NCBI GenBank assembly: GCA_016702745.1 | Contig: JADJDJ010000003.1 | Location: 496,001 to 560,000, forward strand | Length of the DNA: 64,000 nt | Direction: 5' to 3' | Origin: Chitinophagaceae bacterium | Lineage (GTDB): Bacteria; Bacteroidota; Bacteroidia; Chitinophagales; Chitinophagaceae | Part shown: positions 54,184 to 63,810 of the stretch, piece after piece | Layout of the letters: the number at the start of each line of letters is the position of its first letter | Numbering within the stretch: the first letter of the stretch is position 1 | Notes under the pieces: generated by a model | What the model saw: only the letters and a program-made list of their open reading frames with translations | Told to the model about the DNA's origin: nothing | Database searches by the model: none | Made by a program: the position numbers and the translations under genes

Positions 54184-55099
54184 GGTTGCGGTAAAACTGC
54201 TTCTTTCCCTTTTCTTGAAAACAACATCCCAGTTGCCAGTATACCGGAGCAATTTAGGAACCAGGTACTCACCGAATTTTGTCATCTGCACTTCCATGTG
54301 TACATCAAAATCGTAGACCCCGGCATCATAACTCATATCATAGTTACGGGCCATCACTTCCATGGTTTTGGTATGAAACCAGGTCACCATTTTATCAATC
54401 ACGATGGCATTGCGCTTTCCCCTCAGATCTTCTTTAGCCTGAATAGTAAAGATGTAGCAGGATTCTCCTTCATAATCATCGTAGCCAATACTAAATTCAT
54501 AGAGCTCGGCCCGATCGGGATCAAAAATGTCGATTTTATCCCCGATAAATGGTATACCCGGAATTTTCTTCCCGGGATTAAAAAAAAGCATTTTCAGCTG
54601 TTCTTTATGTTTGGCCATTCCGCTTTTGGAGCGGGGACGGAAATCAAATCCTTTTACAATATTGCTTTCACCACATACTTTTCCCGTGGTAAAAAACAAA
54701 CCGGCATATAATTCACCGGTATAGTAATTGTAATTTCCTGCCTCATCAAAAAAATCCCCGCTGCTTGTCTGATCCACCACTTCCATTGTACGGCAGCCTC
54801 CCGAACGCATTTGCCGTGTCTTGCTTTGCAATGAGGCTTTTGTATTCCCTTTTTGTCACGGATCCGGATATCATTCCAGGCCGTAAAACCCAGTACACGA
54901 AGATTGCGGAAAGCCTTATAGAAACTGGTATCCTTTTAACCTGGTCCATGAAAAGGGCTACATCCAGTTTATTCCGGATCACCACTTCTGACAGGCTCAC
55001 CATTTTCGCCAGCCGTTCATTATCAAGGGAATCTTCCTGTCCCAATCCATCAAAAGGGAGGGAAAATAACACCGGTACCAATAAAAAAAGCCTGATCAT
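54163..55099 (-). CDS. Secreted protein of unknown function (two one-base deletions)
   Basis: A signal peptide (MIRLFLLVPVLFSLPFDGLG) starts at 55099. Two single-base gaps, one in the T-run at 54934-54937 and one at 54845-54846 (plus-strand view), break the frame. Restoring them yields one 312-residue protein with KAFRNLRVLGFTAWNDIRIR in the repaired part and SYDAGVYDFDVHMEVQMTKF near the end. It looks like an outer-membrane-associated or periplasmic beta-rich protein of Bacteroidota. No function is assigned. Confidence 0.7.
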
Positions 55100-55243
55100 C
55101 CTGCAAGTTAACCCCCGGTTTTGAATGCCAAAAAAACGACTGAAATTTACCGGGGATGCCCTATTTTTATCTGCTGTATCATTAATACCGGCAAATGATA
55201 TGGGGAAGAAAAGGGCCGGATATCAAACCTTATTCAAAAACAA

Positions 55244-55985
55244 ATGAAACAGATGAAAAAGTTCGTACCGGTACTTGCCGGATTATTGCTGTTCGGATCT
55301 GCCCAGTCGCAGGATACCGAATCACTCAAAAAACACTACCTGAAGACTTACGACAATGCCCTCAGGTATAATGACATCAGTGTGGCCATTACAGCTTTGC
55401 ATGGTTATGTAGCTATTGACAGCGGACTGACCTACAAAGACACATTGTCTATTCTTTATTTTAATGCCAAATCTTATGTCAGCTCCCTGATCCTGGCCGA
55501 AGAAGTGTACAAGGGCCAGCCCGCCAATACAGAAGCGATGGCCAGGGCTGCAGAATGCTATGATGAACTGGGAGACCCTAAGACTGCGGTTGGATTATAT
55601 GAGCAGGTGGTTCCCAAAACCAAAAGCCCTTATCATATTTATAAGATGGCAGTGGGTCAGTACCAGTTGAAGAGAACACTCGAATGTGAGGCTTCAGCCC
55701 GTGCGGTAATTGCTGATACCAGCAGTAAAAAGATTGGTGTTCTTTTTTACATCTGCAGATGGCAGTCAGCAGGCGGTGCCGGTGAATGCAGCTGCAGCCA
55801 ACCTGATGGGGGTATTGAAAATGGATACTAAAAATTATGCAGGAGCGAAGGCAGATTTTCAGAAAGCGCTTGAATTCTTTCCTTCATTTGCAGGCGCCAA
55901 GGGCAACCTGGATGTATGTGATAAGAACCTGAAAGGCGGAACCAAAGCTCCGGCCCCCAAAACACCTGTTAAACCGAAAGGCTGA
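55244..55985 (+). CDS. TPR-repeat secreted protein (one-base insertion)
   Basis: A signal peptide (MKKFVPVLAGLLLFGSAQSQ) is followed by tetratricopeptide-like helices (AEEVYKGQPANTEAMARAAE, CYDELGDPKTAVGLYEQVVP). The frame breaks at six T (55743-55748). With five it reads on through NAAAANLMGVLKMDTKNYAG and ADFQKALEFFPSFAGAKGNL to a Lys/Pro-rich tail, giving about 246 residues. Probably a protein-interaction scaffold in the periplasm. An in-frame ATG at 55253 is an alternative start. Confidence 0.8.
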
Positions 55986-56012
55986 ACACGCAATCTAAAA
56001 AAACAGATATTT

Positions 56013-56043
56013 AAAAACGAGGACTGGCAGTCCTCGTTTTTTT
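56013..56043 (+). terminator. Intrinsic terminator of the TPR gene
   Basis: AACGAGGACT-GGC-AGTCCTCGTT followed by a T-tract on the plus strand. The following stretch to 56405 (about 360 bp) holds no recognisable gene or signal apart from a small CTGACCGGTCAG palindrome. Confidence 0.88.
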
Positions 56044-56405
56044 AATCCATTTTCAGCCAAACCAGACTACATCATGCTTATACACAAATAAGTACCTGTT
56101 CAGAAATTCTTTACCTGTTCCAGACGCTCCAGGTCAATGCGGAAAGTTATTACCGCCTTTGCATTAAGGTAAAAACAAGTCGAGACAATATCTCTTTACG
56201 CTGACCGGTCAGATTTTTTCCAGCGGGTGATTTTTTGTATGCACGTAACAAACATATGCTGGCACAGAATGATTTTTCTTAACCCGGTCAGGACTGCACA
56301 CAAAAACCCTCCGGCGACATCATTCACTGATTAGGAAGAACTACCCATTCAGCCAATAGAACAGATATAGCATTAACTATAATCATCAGTAATGTAATTG
56401 GCAAC

Positions 56406-56439
56406 AAAAAAGGAAGGCCCTCTGTGGGCCTTCCTTTTT
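56406..56439 (-). terminator. Strong terminator of the tail-fibre-like gene
   Basis: A long stem, AAAAAGGAAGGCCC/GGGCCTTCCTTTTT, with A/T-rich ends. It can work in both directions and lies 24 bp past the stop of the minus-strand gene. Confidence 0.88.
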
Positions 56440-56462
56440 ATAAAATGGTTTGCAATTTGTAA

Positions 56463-59400
56463 TTACTCACCCTGGGTGCTGCCACCTTTCACTTCTGTTT
56501 TCTTGTTCTCAACAGGTTTTGGCATTTCATCCAGACTGCCACCTTTTGATTCAGGTGCAGCTTTGGTTGATTTCGTAGCAGGAACATCTTCTGTGCTGCC
56601 ACCTTTTTCTGCTGGTTTATTAGCAGAAGGAGCAACCACAGGCGCTTGTTCAAGGCTGGTACCCTTTTCAGCAACTGCTTTGTTCGACACAGGAGCAACA
56701 ATGGCTCCCTGATCCAGACTTCCGCCAGTGGTGGCAGGGGCTGGTTTGTTAGTTGCTTTAGGAGCATCATTGAGTGAAGACTCCATATTTGCATCATAAG
56801 TAACATGTTTACTCATGGGCTGATTGTGAACGATCGGATCAAGATATTTTCCTTTCTGGGCTGCAGATTTTTCCTGCTCAGCTACATAAGGGAACATTCT
56901 GAAACGGGCATCGTTACGAACACCTTTTACTTCCCAGCTAACTTTTACATTTGGAATGCTGGTTGCGATTTCAAATTGATTACCTGCTACTTCCTTACTG
57001 ATAATCGCCTGGGCAAAAGATCCGATAACAGTTAACTGATAACGGGGATCTTTATTCAGTGCTTCAAAATAATCAGGAAGACTTACAACAGCTTTACCAC
57101 TGGCATCGGTAGTTACATTACCACTGTAAAAATTGATTACTTCATTACTCTCTGCCGCAGCGTGGCGCAGAATCTTGTTAGCAGGATCCAGCGGGTGATC
57201 CATGGCGAAATTTTTCGCGCCGAGTACATCAAAGTCATTATTAACCCAAACGTGACCTGTTGTATTATCAATCCTCATTCTTTCACCACCACCACCAAGT
57301 TCAAAAATCTGGTAGTCATCGGTAGCAGGGTTATTACGGGTATTCCACTGGTTTACGCCAGCTTTTGCAAAACGCAAAGCAGCATCACCATTAGCAGCAT
57401 CAATATCCATCAGGGAGAATGTACCGGAAGAACGGCTGCGGATACCAGTGGCACCACCGTGTAGTACATCCAGTTTATAAACAGGGTTGGTTGTTTCACC
57501 GATACCCACATTACCAGTTCCATCCTGGATCACAAACCGGCTTCCGCCACCACCCAGTTCAAAAATTTCATAATAATCATCAGCAGGACGGTTACGGGTG
57601 TTCCACTGATTTACGCCAGCTTTGGCAAAACGCAGAGCTGCGTCACCATTTGCTGCATCAATATCCATCAATGAGAAAGTACCGGAAGAACGGCTACGGA
57701 TACCGGTAGCACCACCATGTAATACATCCAGTTTGTAAGTAGGGTTGGTTGTTTCACCGATACCAAAATTACCGGTACCATCCTGAATCACTACGCGGCT
57801 TCCGCCACCACCTAATTCAAAAATCTCCAGATAATCATCAGCAGGACGGTTACGGATATTCCACTGGTTTACACCTGCATTGGCAAAACGCAGGGCGGCA
57901 TCTCCGGAAGCGGCATCAATATCCACTACGGAGAAGGAACCACTGGAACGGCTGCGGATACCAGTTGAACCACCATGTAATACATCCAGTTTGTAAGTGG
58001 GGTTGACTGTTTCACCGATACCAACATTACCAGTACCATCCTGAATCACCACGCGGCTTCCACCACCACCTAATTCAAAAATCTCATAGTAATCATCGGC
58101 AGGACGGTTGCGGGTATTCCACTGACCTACACCTGCAGACTGAAAACGCAATGCGGCATCTCCGGAAGCGGCATCAATATCCACTACGGAGAAGGAACCA
58201 CTGGAACGGCTGCGGATACCAGTTGAACCACCATGTAATACATCAAGTTTGTAAGTAGGGTTAGTTGTTTCACCGATACCAACATTACCGGTACCATCCT
58301 GAATGACTACGCGGCTTCCGCCACCACCTAATTCAAATATTTCATAATAATCATCAGCGGGACGGTTGCGGGTATTCCACTGACCAACACCAGCTTTCTG
58401 AAAACGAAGAGCGGCATCACCTGATGCTGCATCAATATCCACTACAGAAAAACTGGAGGTTGATCTGGATAAAATACCAGTGCTGCCACCATGTTCTACA
58501 TGCAATCTGTAACTGATAGCAGCTGTTGTATTTCCGATACCAACATTACCGGTACCATCCTTAATGGCCATGCGGCTTCCGCCACCACCGAGAGCAAAAA
58601 ACTCAAGGTAGTTGTCACCCGGATGGCTACGCATATTCCACATACCTGAACCCAGGTTATAAAAACGAAGGGCGGCATCGCCACTGGCAGCATCAATATC
58701 TACTGTAGAGAAACTGGATGTAGACCTAACGGCAATACCAGTACTTCCACCATGCAGAACAGTCAGCTTGTGTGTGGGTAACGCTGTATTAATCCCTACG
58801 AGGCTGCCATCATCAAAAATCTGTGAATTACCAAGGTTGGTACCAACCGGTGTCCATTTCGGAACAAAATTCAACGTACCACTACCCGTAACTACACCAA
58901 CTGCTGCAGCAGTCTGCCAGGTGGCATTACCAACTGCATCTGAAGTCAGCAGACGGTTAGCGGCTTCGCCGATACCTGTTAACTGTAATCCACCCTGCGT
59001 ACGCAGTGCCAGCGGCGCTGCATTACTGCTGGTGATATTGGCAGCAAAACCATTTCCACTGGTGAGTACACGCAGTGAGTTGGCGGCAGCAGGACCAGTA
59101 TAACTAAAGATACCGGCACCCTGTGAACCAGTACTGGAAGCACGGATTGCCCAGCTGGCTGCACCACCATTCGTATTAGCCACTAAGGCATCTGTATTGT
59201 TAGAAGCATTGGTAATTTCAAAACGACCGGCATTACCGGTAGTGGATGTACCATAAACACCTGTACCACTATTGGAGGAACCAAATACTCCAATACCTGA
59301 AGAACTAGCACTACCATTTACACCGATACCTGTTGGCGTGGTTCCATACACACCCCAGCCACTTCCGGCCTGAGATCCATATACACCAATTCCTAATCCG

Positions 59401-59946
59401 CCTGCACCATTATTGATACCTCTTACACCCGCAGAAAATCCACCGGGAGCTGAATGAGATACCGTACCGATCACAGCAAAAGCATTTCCTGCCTGGCTGT
59501 TTGTTACACCTTCCAATGCCGTGCTGCCTGAACCTGTTCCACTGTTCGTAACACGGAACAAAGTACCTGCATCGGCCTGCGTTTTATTAAAAGGCAGTAC
59601 CAGGTCATTGGATAAGGATGAATAAAGTGAATAAGGTACACTCGCCAGTTGCGCTGTACCAATATTGATAAATGTTGATCCACCATTGGGATCAATTTCT
59701 ACCTGGATAAATTTAAGACCAACACCCCAGGGTACTCCTGCAATACTGCCTGATACCACCGTGGCTCCGGTGCTGCCCAGTTGCACATTGAATAATCCAA
59801 ATGGATTTGTAGTAACCGGACGGGTTTCTGAATACACCACAGGACCTGCCCCCCTGGTAGTTCAGTATGCCGGGGGCCGGTGACTGGGCATACATCCCTG
59901 CTACCGCCAGCAGTAATACTGATAATAAGGATAATAATTTTTTCAT
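56463..59946 (-). CDS. Tail-fibre-like secreted repeat protein (one-base insertion near the N terminus)
   Basis: A signal peptide (MKKLLSLLSVLLLAVAGMYA) leads into PAPGILNYQG. The frame then breaks at six C on the plus strand (59849-59854); with five it reads AGPVVYSETRPVTTNPFG. Corrected length is 1160 residues. A Gly/Ser-rich collar region is followed by six tandem 86-residue repeats (motif DIDAASGDAALRF, ELGGGGSRVVIQDGTGNVGI). Then comes the conserved domain FAMDHPLDPANKILRHAAAE ... RYQLTVIGSFAQAI seen in phage-tail-like proteins. The C terminus has four to five GGS(L/T)(D/E)-type units of about 20 residues. Role unknown, probably surface structure. Confidence 0.82.
57253..58790 (-). repeat. 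Six tandem 258-bp coding repeats
   Basis: DNA repeats encoding six copies of the 86-residue unit. Copies 2-4 and 5-6 are nearly identical within each group, so recent duplication or copy-number change is likely. Confidence 0.85.
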
Positions 59947-60013
59947 TTGTTCTGGTTTAATTGATTGATGTGATTGATCTGTTTGATTCATTTCCGGACT
60001 GAACCGGGAAAGA

Positions 60014-60595
60014 CTACTGGTCTATCTTGACCACTTTCAGTCCACTGTGACGTACAACTTCTAACCCGTCCGCTCTGGGCGTATCAGGACGAAGATCAGC
60101 CACCACAAAATATACGCCCGACGGACGGCCCGTCAGGTCAAATAATTCGATCCGGCAACAACCATCATAGTGATAACTCCGGGACTCCAGGATCTGACCA
60201 ATAGAATTGATCAGCTGCAAACTCATCTGACCAGGGGTGGTCACAAAAAAGTTCAGCTCAAATTTCCCGGAAGTCGGGTTAGGAAACAACTTGTAATCTC
60301 CTGCTTCAAATAACAGGGAATAAGGGGATGGACCAATCTTGTCCGTACACGGCTGCAGCACACCCTGCGTAACCAGTATCGAACTGTCCGGCGGCGCAAA
60401 GGCCTGTACCAGCACCAGCTCCCCAAAACTCCATTCATAACGGTAATACGACAACGCATTGTCATAGGTACCTCCGGCACTGTTCATCACAGCCGGTACT
60501 ACACCATTATACGGAATCACTGAGGGAACCTGGGCTTTACAGAAGCCAACCGCAAGAAAAACGGCTAACAGAGAAAGAGTCAATTTACTTCTCAT
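60014..60595 (-). CDS. Small T9SS-exported protein
   Basis: A 193-residue protein with a signal peptide (MRSKLTLSLLAVFLAVGFCK) and a C-terminal T9SS type A sorting domain (KLFPNPTSGKFELNFFVTTP, LINSIGQILESRSYHYDG, PSGVYFVV ... KVVKIDQ). The central part is short (GPSPYSLLFEAG). It lies 67 bp upstream of the tail-fibre-like gene on the same strand, so both are likely exported together. Confidence 0.82.
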   Translation of the reverse strand: MRSKLTLSLLAVFLAVGFCKAQVPSVIPYNGVVPAVMNSAGGTYDNALSYYRYEWSFGELVLVQAFAPPDSSILVTQGVLQPCTDKIGPSPYSLLFEAGDYKLFPNPTSGKFELNFFVTTPGQMSLQLINSIGQILESRSYHYDGCCRIELFDLTGRPSGVYFVVADLRPDTPRADGLEVVRHSGLKVVKIDQ

Positions 60596-60834
60596 AAGCT
60601 TAAGGTTTAGTGGTTAATAAATCAATTTATATCCATACAGGACGGACCAATAACTTTTTAAAAGTTATTGTAAACCAACTAATCAGAATTTTTAACCTTA
60701 GCTATTTCAGAGGGGGAGGAATACAGAACGAAAATAGTATTAGTCCTTTATGGCAACAAAAAAAATTAGATGAAATCAGGGTTATTTTTCAAAAACCCCC
60801 TGATTGTGGTATGGGTTTGCAGGTTATTGCGGTG

Positions 60835-61413
60835 TCAATCTGGAAATAACATCCGATAATCCACTTTAATCTTCCCGCGGGAGATATCATTTAATTTCCC
60901 TTTCATCAGTTTTCTTTTCAATGTGCTTATATAATCAATGAATAGTTTCCCTTCAATATGATCATATTCATGCAGGATCACTCTTGCTGTAAGACCTGTA
61001 AAACGTTCCAGCTTTTCTTTAAACTGATCATCATAATACCGGATCGTAACTGTTTCCTGTCGAAATATATCTTCCCTGATCTTGGGAATACTTAAACAGC
61101 CTTCATTATAGGCCCATTCTTCACCTTCCAGCTCTTCAATCCGGGCATTGATAAACACGGCTTTCAGTCCCTCATCACCCGGAAACTCTGCTTTCTCTTT
61201 TTCTTCCATGCCCCGGAACATTTGCTCAGTATCCACCACAAAAAGGCGAATATCCCTGTTGATCTGAGGTGCTGCCAGTCCGACCCCATTGCTGGCATAC
61301 ATGGTTTCCCACATATCAGCCACCAGTTTTTCCAGACCGGTATAGTCCGCATTAATGGGTTCCGCTATTTTTCGCAGTACCGGATGCCCGTATGCTACAA
61401 TCGGTAAAATCAT
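60835..61413 (-). CDS. def: Peptide deformylase
   Basis: A 192-residue Fe/Zn enzyme removing the N-formyl group from nascent proteins. The three motifs are present: GVGLAAPQI, EGCLSIP and HEYDHIEG (metal ligands Cys, His, His and catalytic Glu). It has an insertion between motifs 1 and 2 (FRGMEEKEKAEFPGDEGLKA). A TAAATTTG box at 61418-61425 (minus strand) directly before the ATG suggests a leaderless mRNA. Confidence 0.95.
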   Translation of the reverse strand: MILPIVAYGHPVLRKIAEPINADYTGLEKLVADMWETMYASNGVGLAAPQINRDIRLFVVDTEQMFRGMEEKEKAEFPGDEGLKAVFINARIEELEGEEWAYNEGCLSIPKIREDIFRQETVTIRYYDDQFKEKLERFTGLTARVILHEYDHIEGKLFIDYISTLKRKLMKGKLNDISRGKIKVDYRMLFPD

Positions 61414-61430
61414 CCTGCAAATTTACCCCC

Positions 61431-61475
61431 AATATCTCAATATCCCAATATCATAATATCTGAATATCCTAATCC
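61431..61475. repeat. AATATC-type degenerate tandem array
   Basis: Repeated AATATCTC/AATATCCC/AATATCTG units between def and ruvX. Similar arrays occur at 61901-61947 (opposite orientation) and at 63046-63112. Confidence 0.7.
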
Positions 61476-61479
61476 CGCC

Positions 61480-61893
61480 TTACCCTTTCTGCCGCAGGTA
61501 TTCCTGTAGCATAATTGTGGCCGCGATCTCATCCACCAGGGCTTTGTTCCGGCGCTGCGTTTTTTTCAATCCCATTTCCAGCAAAGCGTCTTTGGCCATT
61601 TTAGAAGTATATCTTTCATCTACTTTCTGTACCGGCATTTGGGGAAACTGTTTCTGCAATACCCCAATAAATCGCTCCACATGGGCCGTTGCATGGGTAG
61701 CGGAATCATCCCAGTTAGTGGGCCAGCCGATGAGGATCAGTTCTACCTGCTCTTTTGCAAAATAATCTTTTAGAAAAGGGAGCAGTTCTTTATGACCAAC
61801 AGTAGTCAAACCCGTGGCGATGATCTGCAAAGGATCTGTAACGGCTATTCCGGTTCGTTTGAGACCATAATCAATGCAGAGGATGCGGGGCAT
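61480..61893 (-). CDS. ruvX: YqgF/RuvX-family putative Holliday junction resolvase
   Basis: A 137-residue RNase H-fold protein. It has the N-terminal acidic motif ILCIDYGLKRTGIAVTDPLQ, the central LILIGWPTN, and the C-terminal VDERYTSKMA and KALVDEIAATIMLQEYL with the conserved Asp. The family takes part in 16S rRNA maturation or recombination. The start at 61893 is canonical (MPRILCIDYG). Confidence 0.92.
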   Translation of the reverse strand: MPRILCIDYGLKRTGIAVTDPLQIIATGLTTVGHKELLPFLKDYFAKEQVELILIGWPTNWDDSATHATAHVERFIGVLQKQFPQMPVQKVDERYTSKMAKDALLEMGLKKTQRRNKALVDEIAATIMLQEYLRQKG

Positions 61894-61900
61894 GAGGAGA

Positions 61901-61947
61901 GTTAGGTATTAGGAATTAGATATTGGGATATTAAGATATTGAGATAA
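61901..61947. repeat. AATATC-type array, inverted orientation
   Basis: On the minus strand TCTCAATATCTTAATATCCC and AATATCTAATTCCTAATACC. It lies between ruvX and the prenyltransferase gene. Confidence 0.65.
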
Positions 61948-61971
61948 TGTGATACTATTCAGTGATCAAAT

Positions 61972-62985
61972 TCAGAGATTGATGATGATAAAATAATCAG
62001 CAATGACAAAGATGGCGAAAAGAACAGAAGCGACCCCGTTGGAAGTCATAAAAGCCAGATTGACACGCCGAAGGTCGTTTGGCTTTACCAGGGTATGCTG
62101 ATATACCAGCATACCAATGAATATGGCTGCTCCGATCCAGTATATTAATCCGAAATGTCCATCATAACCCGCAAAAAGAACAGCTGCGGCACTTATTAAA
62201 TGTAATAGTTCTGAAACCTTTAATGCCTTAGCCTTCCCCAACCGGGCAGGGATAGAATAGAGTTGTTGCGACTGATCAAATTCCACATCCTGTAAAGCAT
62301 AAATGATGTCAAACCCACTGACCCAGAAAAGCACAGTCACTGAGAACAGCATCGGTAATAGCGCAAACTGCCCTGTAACTGCCAGGTAAGCTCCAATCGG
62401 AGCCAGTGATAAACCCAGCCCGAGGATTAAATGACAAAGCGAAGTGAACCTTTTGGTATAACTGTATCCCAGAATCACTGCCAGTGCCACCGGAGACAGA
62501 TAAAAACAGAGCCGGTTAATAAAGAATGTACAGGCAATAAAGAGCAGACTACTGATAATGGTAAATAAAAGCGCATTCACAGGACTGATTACTCCCGCCG
62601 GAATTTCTCGTATAGCAGTCCTCGGGTTCCGTGCATCGTATTGACGGTCGAGATACCGGTTAAAAGCCATCGCTGCACTACGGGCAAATACCATACAAAG
62701 TACGACCAGTAAAAAATACCTGGCAATTACAGGGAGGGCGCTCGTTTCCCCCCTGGTAATTAGTTTCCATAACAAAGAGTCACCCGCTACTTCGTTTTCC
62801 CAGGCCCATCCCAATGAATGATTCAAATCCCATTGATATACCCCATTTTTATTGCGCCAGGCACCGATAAATGGATGGTAGGAAGTGCTGAATAAACCCA
62901 ACATAAAGCCGATCAATGCAAACGGCATCGCAAAAATCGTGTGCGAAAATTTGATCAGACTCAGATAACTCTTAACCTTACTCAT
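61972..62985 (-). CDS. UbiA-family prenyltransferase
   Basis: A 337-residue integral membrane enzyme with about eight or nine transmembrane helices. It carries the first Asp-rich motif in AFNRYLDRQYDARNPRT and the second in DIIYALQDVEFDQ, which bind the polyprenyl diphosphate. It is probably the MqnP-type or 4-hydroxybenzoate-type enzyme of quinone synthesis; menaquinone is likely in this phylum. The ATG at 62985 was preferred over an upstream TTG. Confidence 0.87.
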   Translation of the reverse strand: MSKVKSYLSLIKFSHTIFAMPFALIGFMLGLFSTSYHPFIGAWRNKNGVYQWDLNHSLGWAWENEVAGDSLLWKLITRGETSALPVIARYFLLVVLCMVFARSAAMAFNRYLDRQYDARNPRTAIREIPAGVISPVNALLFTIISSLLFIACTFFINRLCFYLSPVALAVILGYSYTKRFTSLCHLILGLGLSLAPIGAYLAVTGQFALLPMLFSVTVLFWVSGFDIIYALQDVEFDQSQQLYSIPARLGKAKALKVSELLHLISAAAVLFAGYDGHFGLIYWIGAAIFIGMLVYQHTLVKPNDLRRVNLAFMTSNGVASVLFAIFVIADYFIIINL

Positions 62986-63015
62986 TCGATTATTCAATGT
63001 ACATTAACCAATACC

Positions 63016-63082
63016 CTCCTTCGCCAAGGCTTCGGCGGGCGATGCCTAATATCTCCTTCGCCAAGGCTTCGGCGGGCGATGC
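63016..63082. repeat. Tandem pair of a 30-bp REP-like element
   Basis: CTCCTTCGCCAAGGCTTCGG with CGGGCGATGC occurs at 63016-63045 and, identical, at 63053-63082 (period 37). It contains an imperfect inverted repeat and resembles 20225-20253. It is followed by an AATATC array to 63112. Confidence 0.85.
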
Positions 63083-63170
63083 AATATCCTAATATCTCAA
63101 TATCCTAATATCTTCCCGCTGTAAGAACATACTGCGATAGAAGAAATAACTAATACCTAATAACCAATTC

Positions 63171-63704
63171 CTAACTCCCAATCCTCCCCCGCACCAGTTC
63201 CCACAACACCACACCAACAGCAGTAGCAATATTTAATGAATGCTTCATCCCCAGCTGAGGAATCTCCAGGCAACCATCACTTAGGGCAATGGTGGACTGC
63301 TCCACACCCGTTACTTCATTGCCAAAAATAACGGCAATTTTCTCCTCCGGTTCAAAACCAATGGCATTCAGGCGATAGCTGCCTTCGGCCTGCTCAGCGG
63401 CATAAATATTGTATCCTGCATTTCTTAATTCAGCTATTGCCGTTTCGGCATTGGGAAAATGCTTCCAGCTCACCGTTTCCTCTGCTCCCAGGGCCGTTTT
63501 CTTAATTTCCTTATGCGGAGGTTTGGCAGAATAGCCCGTGATATAAATCGCCTCAATTAAAAATGCATCCGAAGTCCTGAACACACTGCCCACATTATAA
63601 GCACTGCGGATATTCTCCAATACCACAATCACCGGTATCTTGGCCGATTGGCGGAACTCTTCTACCGATTTGCGGCCCAACTCGGCCATGCTTAATTTTC
63701 GCAT
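63171..63704 (-). CDS. SpoU/TrmH-family RNA methyltransferase
   Basis: A 177-residue SPOUT-fold RNA 2'-O-methyltransferase. Motif 1 is VVLENIRSAYNVGSVFRTSD, motif 2 IAVIFGNEVTGVEQSTIALS and motif 3 LEIPQLGMKHSLNIATAVGV. The substrate (tRNA or rRNA) is not clear. The start MRKLSMAELGRKS at 63704 fits the family, and a TACTTTTG box lies just upstream (63709-63716, minus strand). It is divergent from mutS. Confidence 0.9.
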   Translation of the reverse strand: MRKLSMAELGRKSVEEFRQSAKIPVIVVLENIRSAYNVGSVFRTSDAFLIEAIYITGYSAKPPHKEIKKTALGAEETVSWKHFPNAETAIAELRNAGYNIYAAEQAEGSYRLNAIGFEPEEKIAVIFGNEVTGVEQSTIALSDGCLEIPQLGMKHSLNIATAVGVVLWELVRGRIGS

Positions 63705-63760
63705 CGGGCAAAAGTAATTCACAAAATGCACATCACTTTCGGGATCGTGAACAAAGACTA

Positions 63761-63768
63761 TATATTTG
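63761..63768 (+). promoter_or_regulatory. -7 element of a candidate mutS promoter
   Basis: TATATTTG on the plus strand, with a TTTC about 21 nt upstream. The implied start lies about 40 nt before the mutS ATG. Confidence 0.45.
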
Positions 63769-63810
63769 CCGCCTGCCATGCTTCTACAAGCACAGCATGA
63801 CAGCTTCCCC

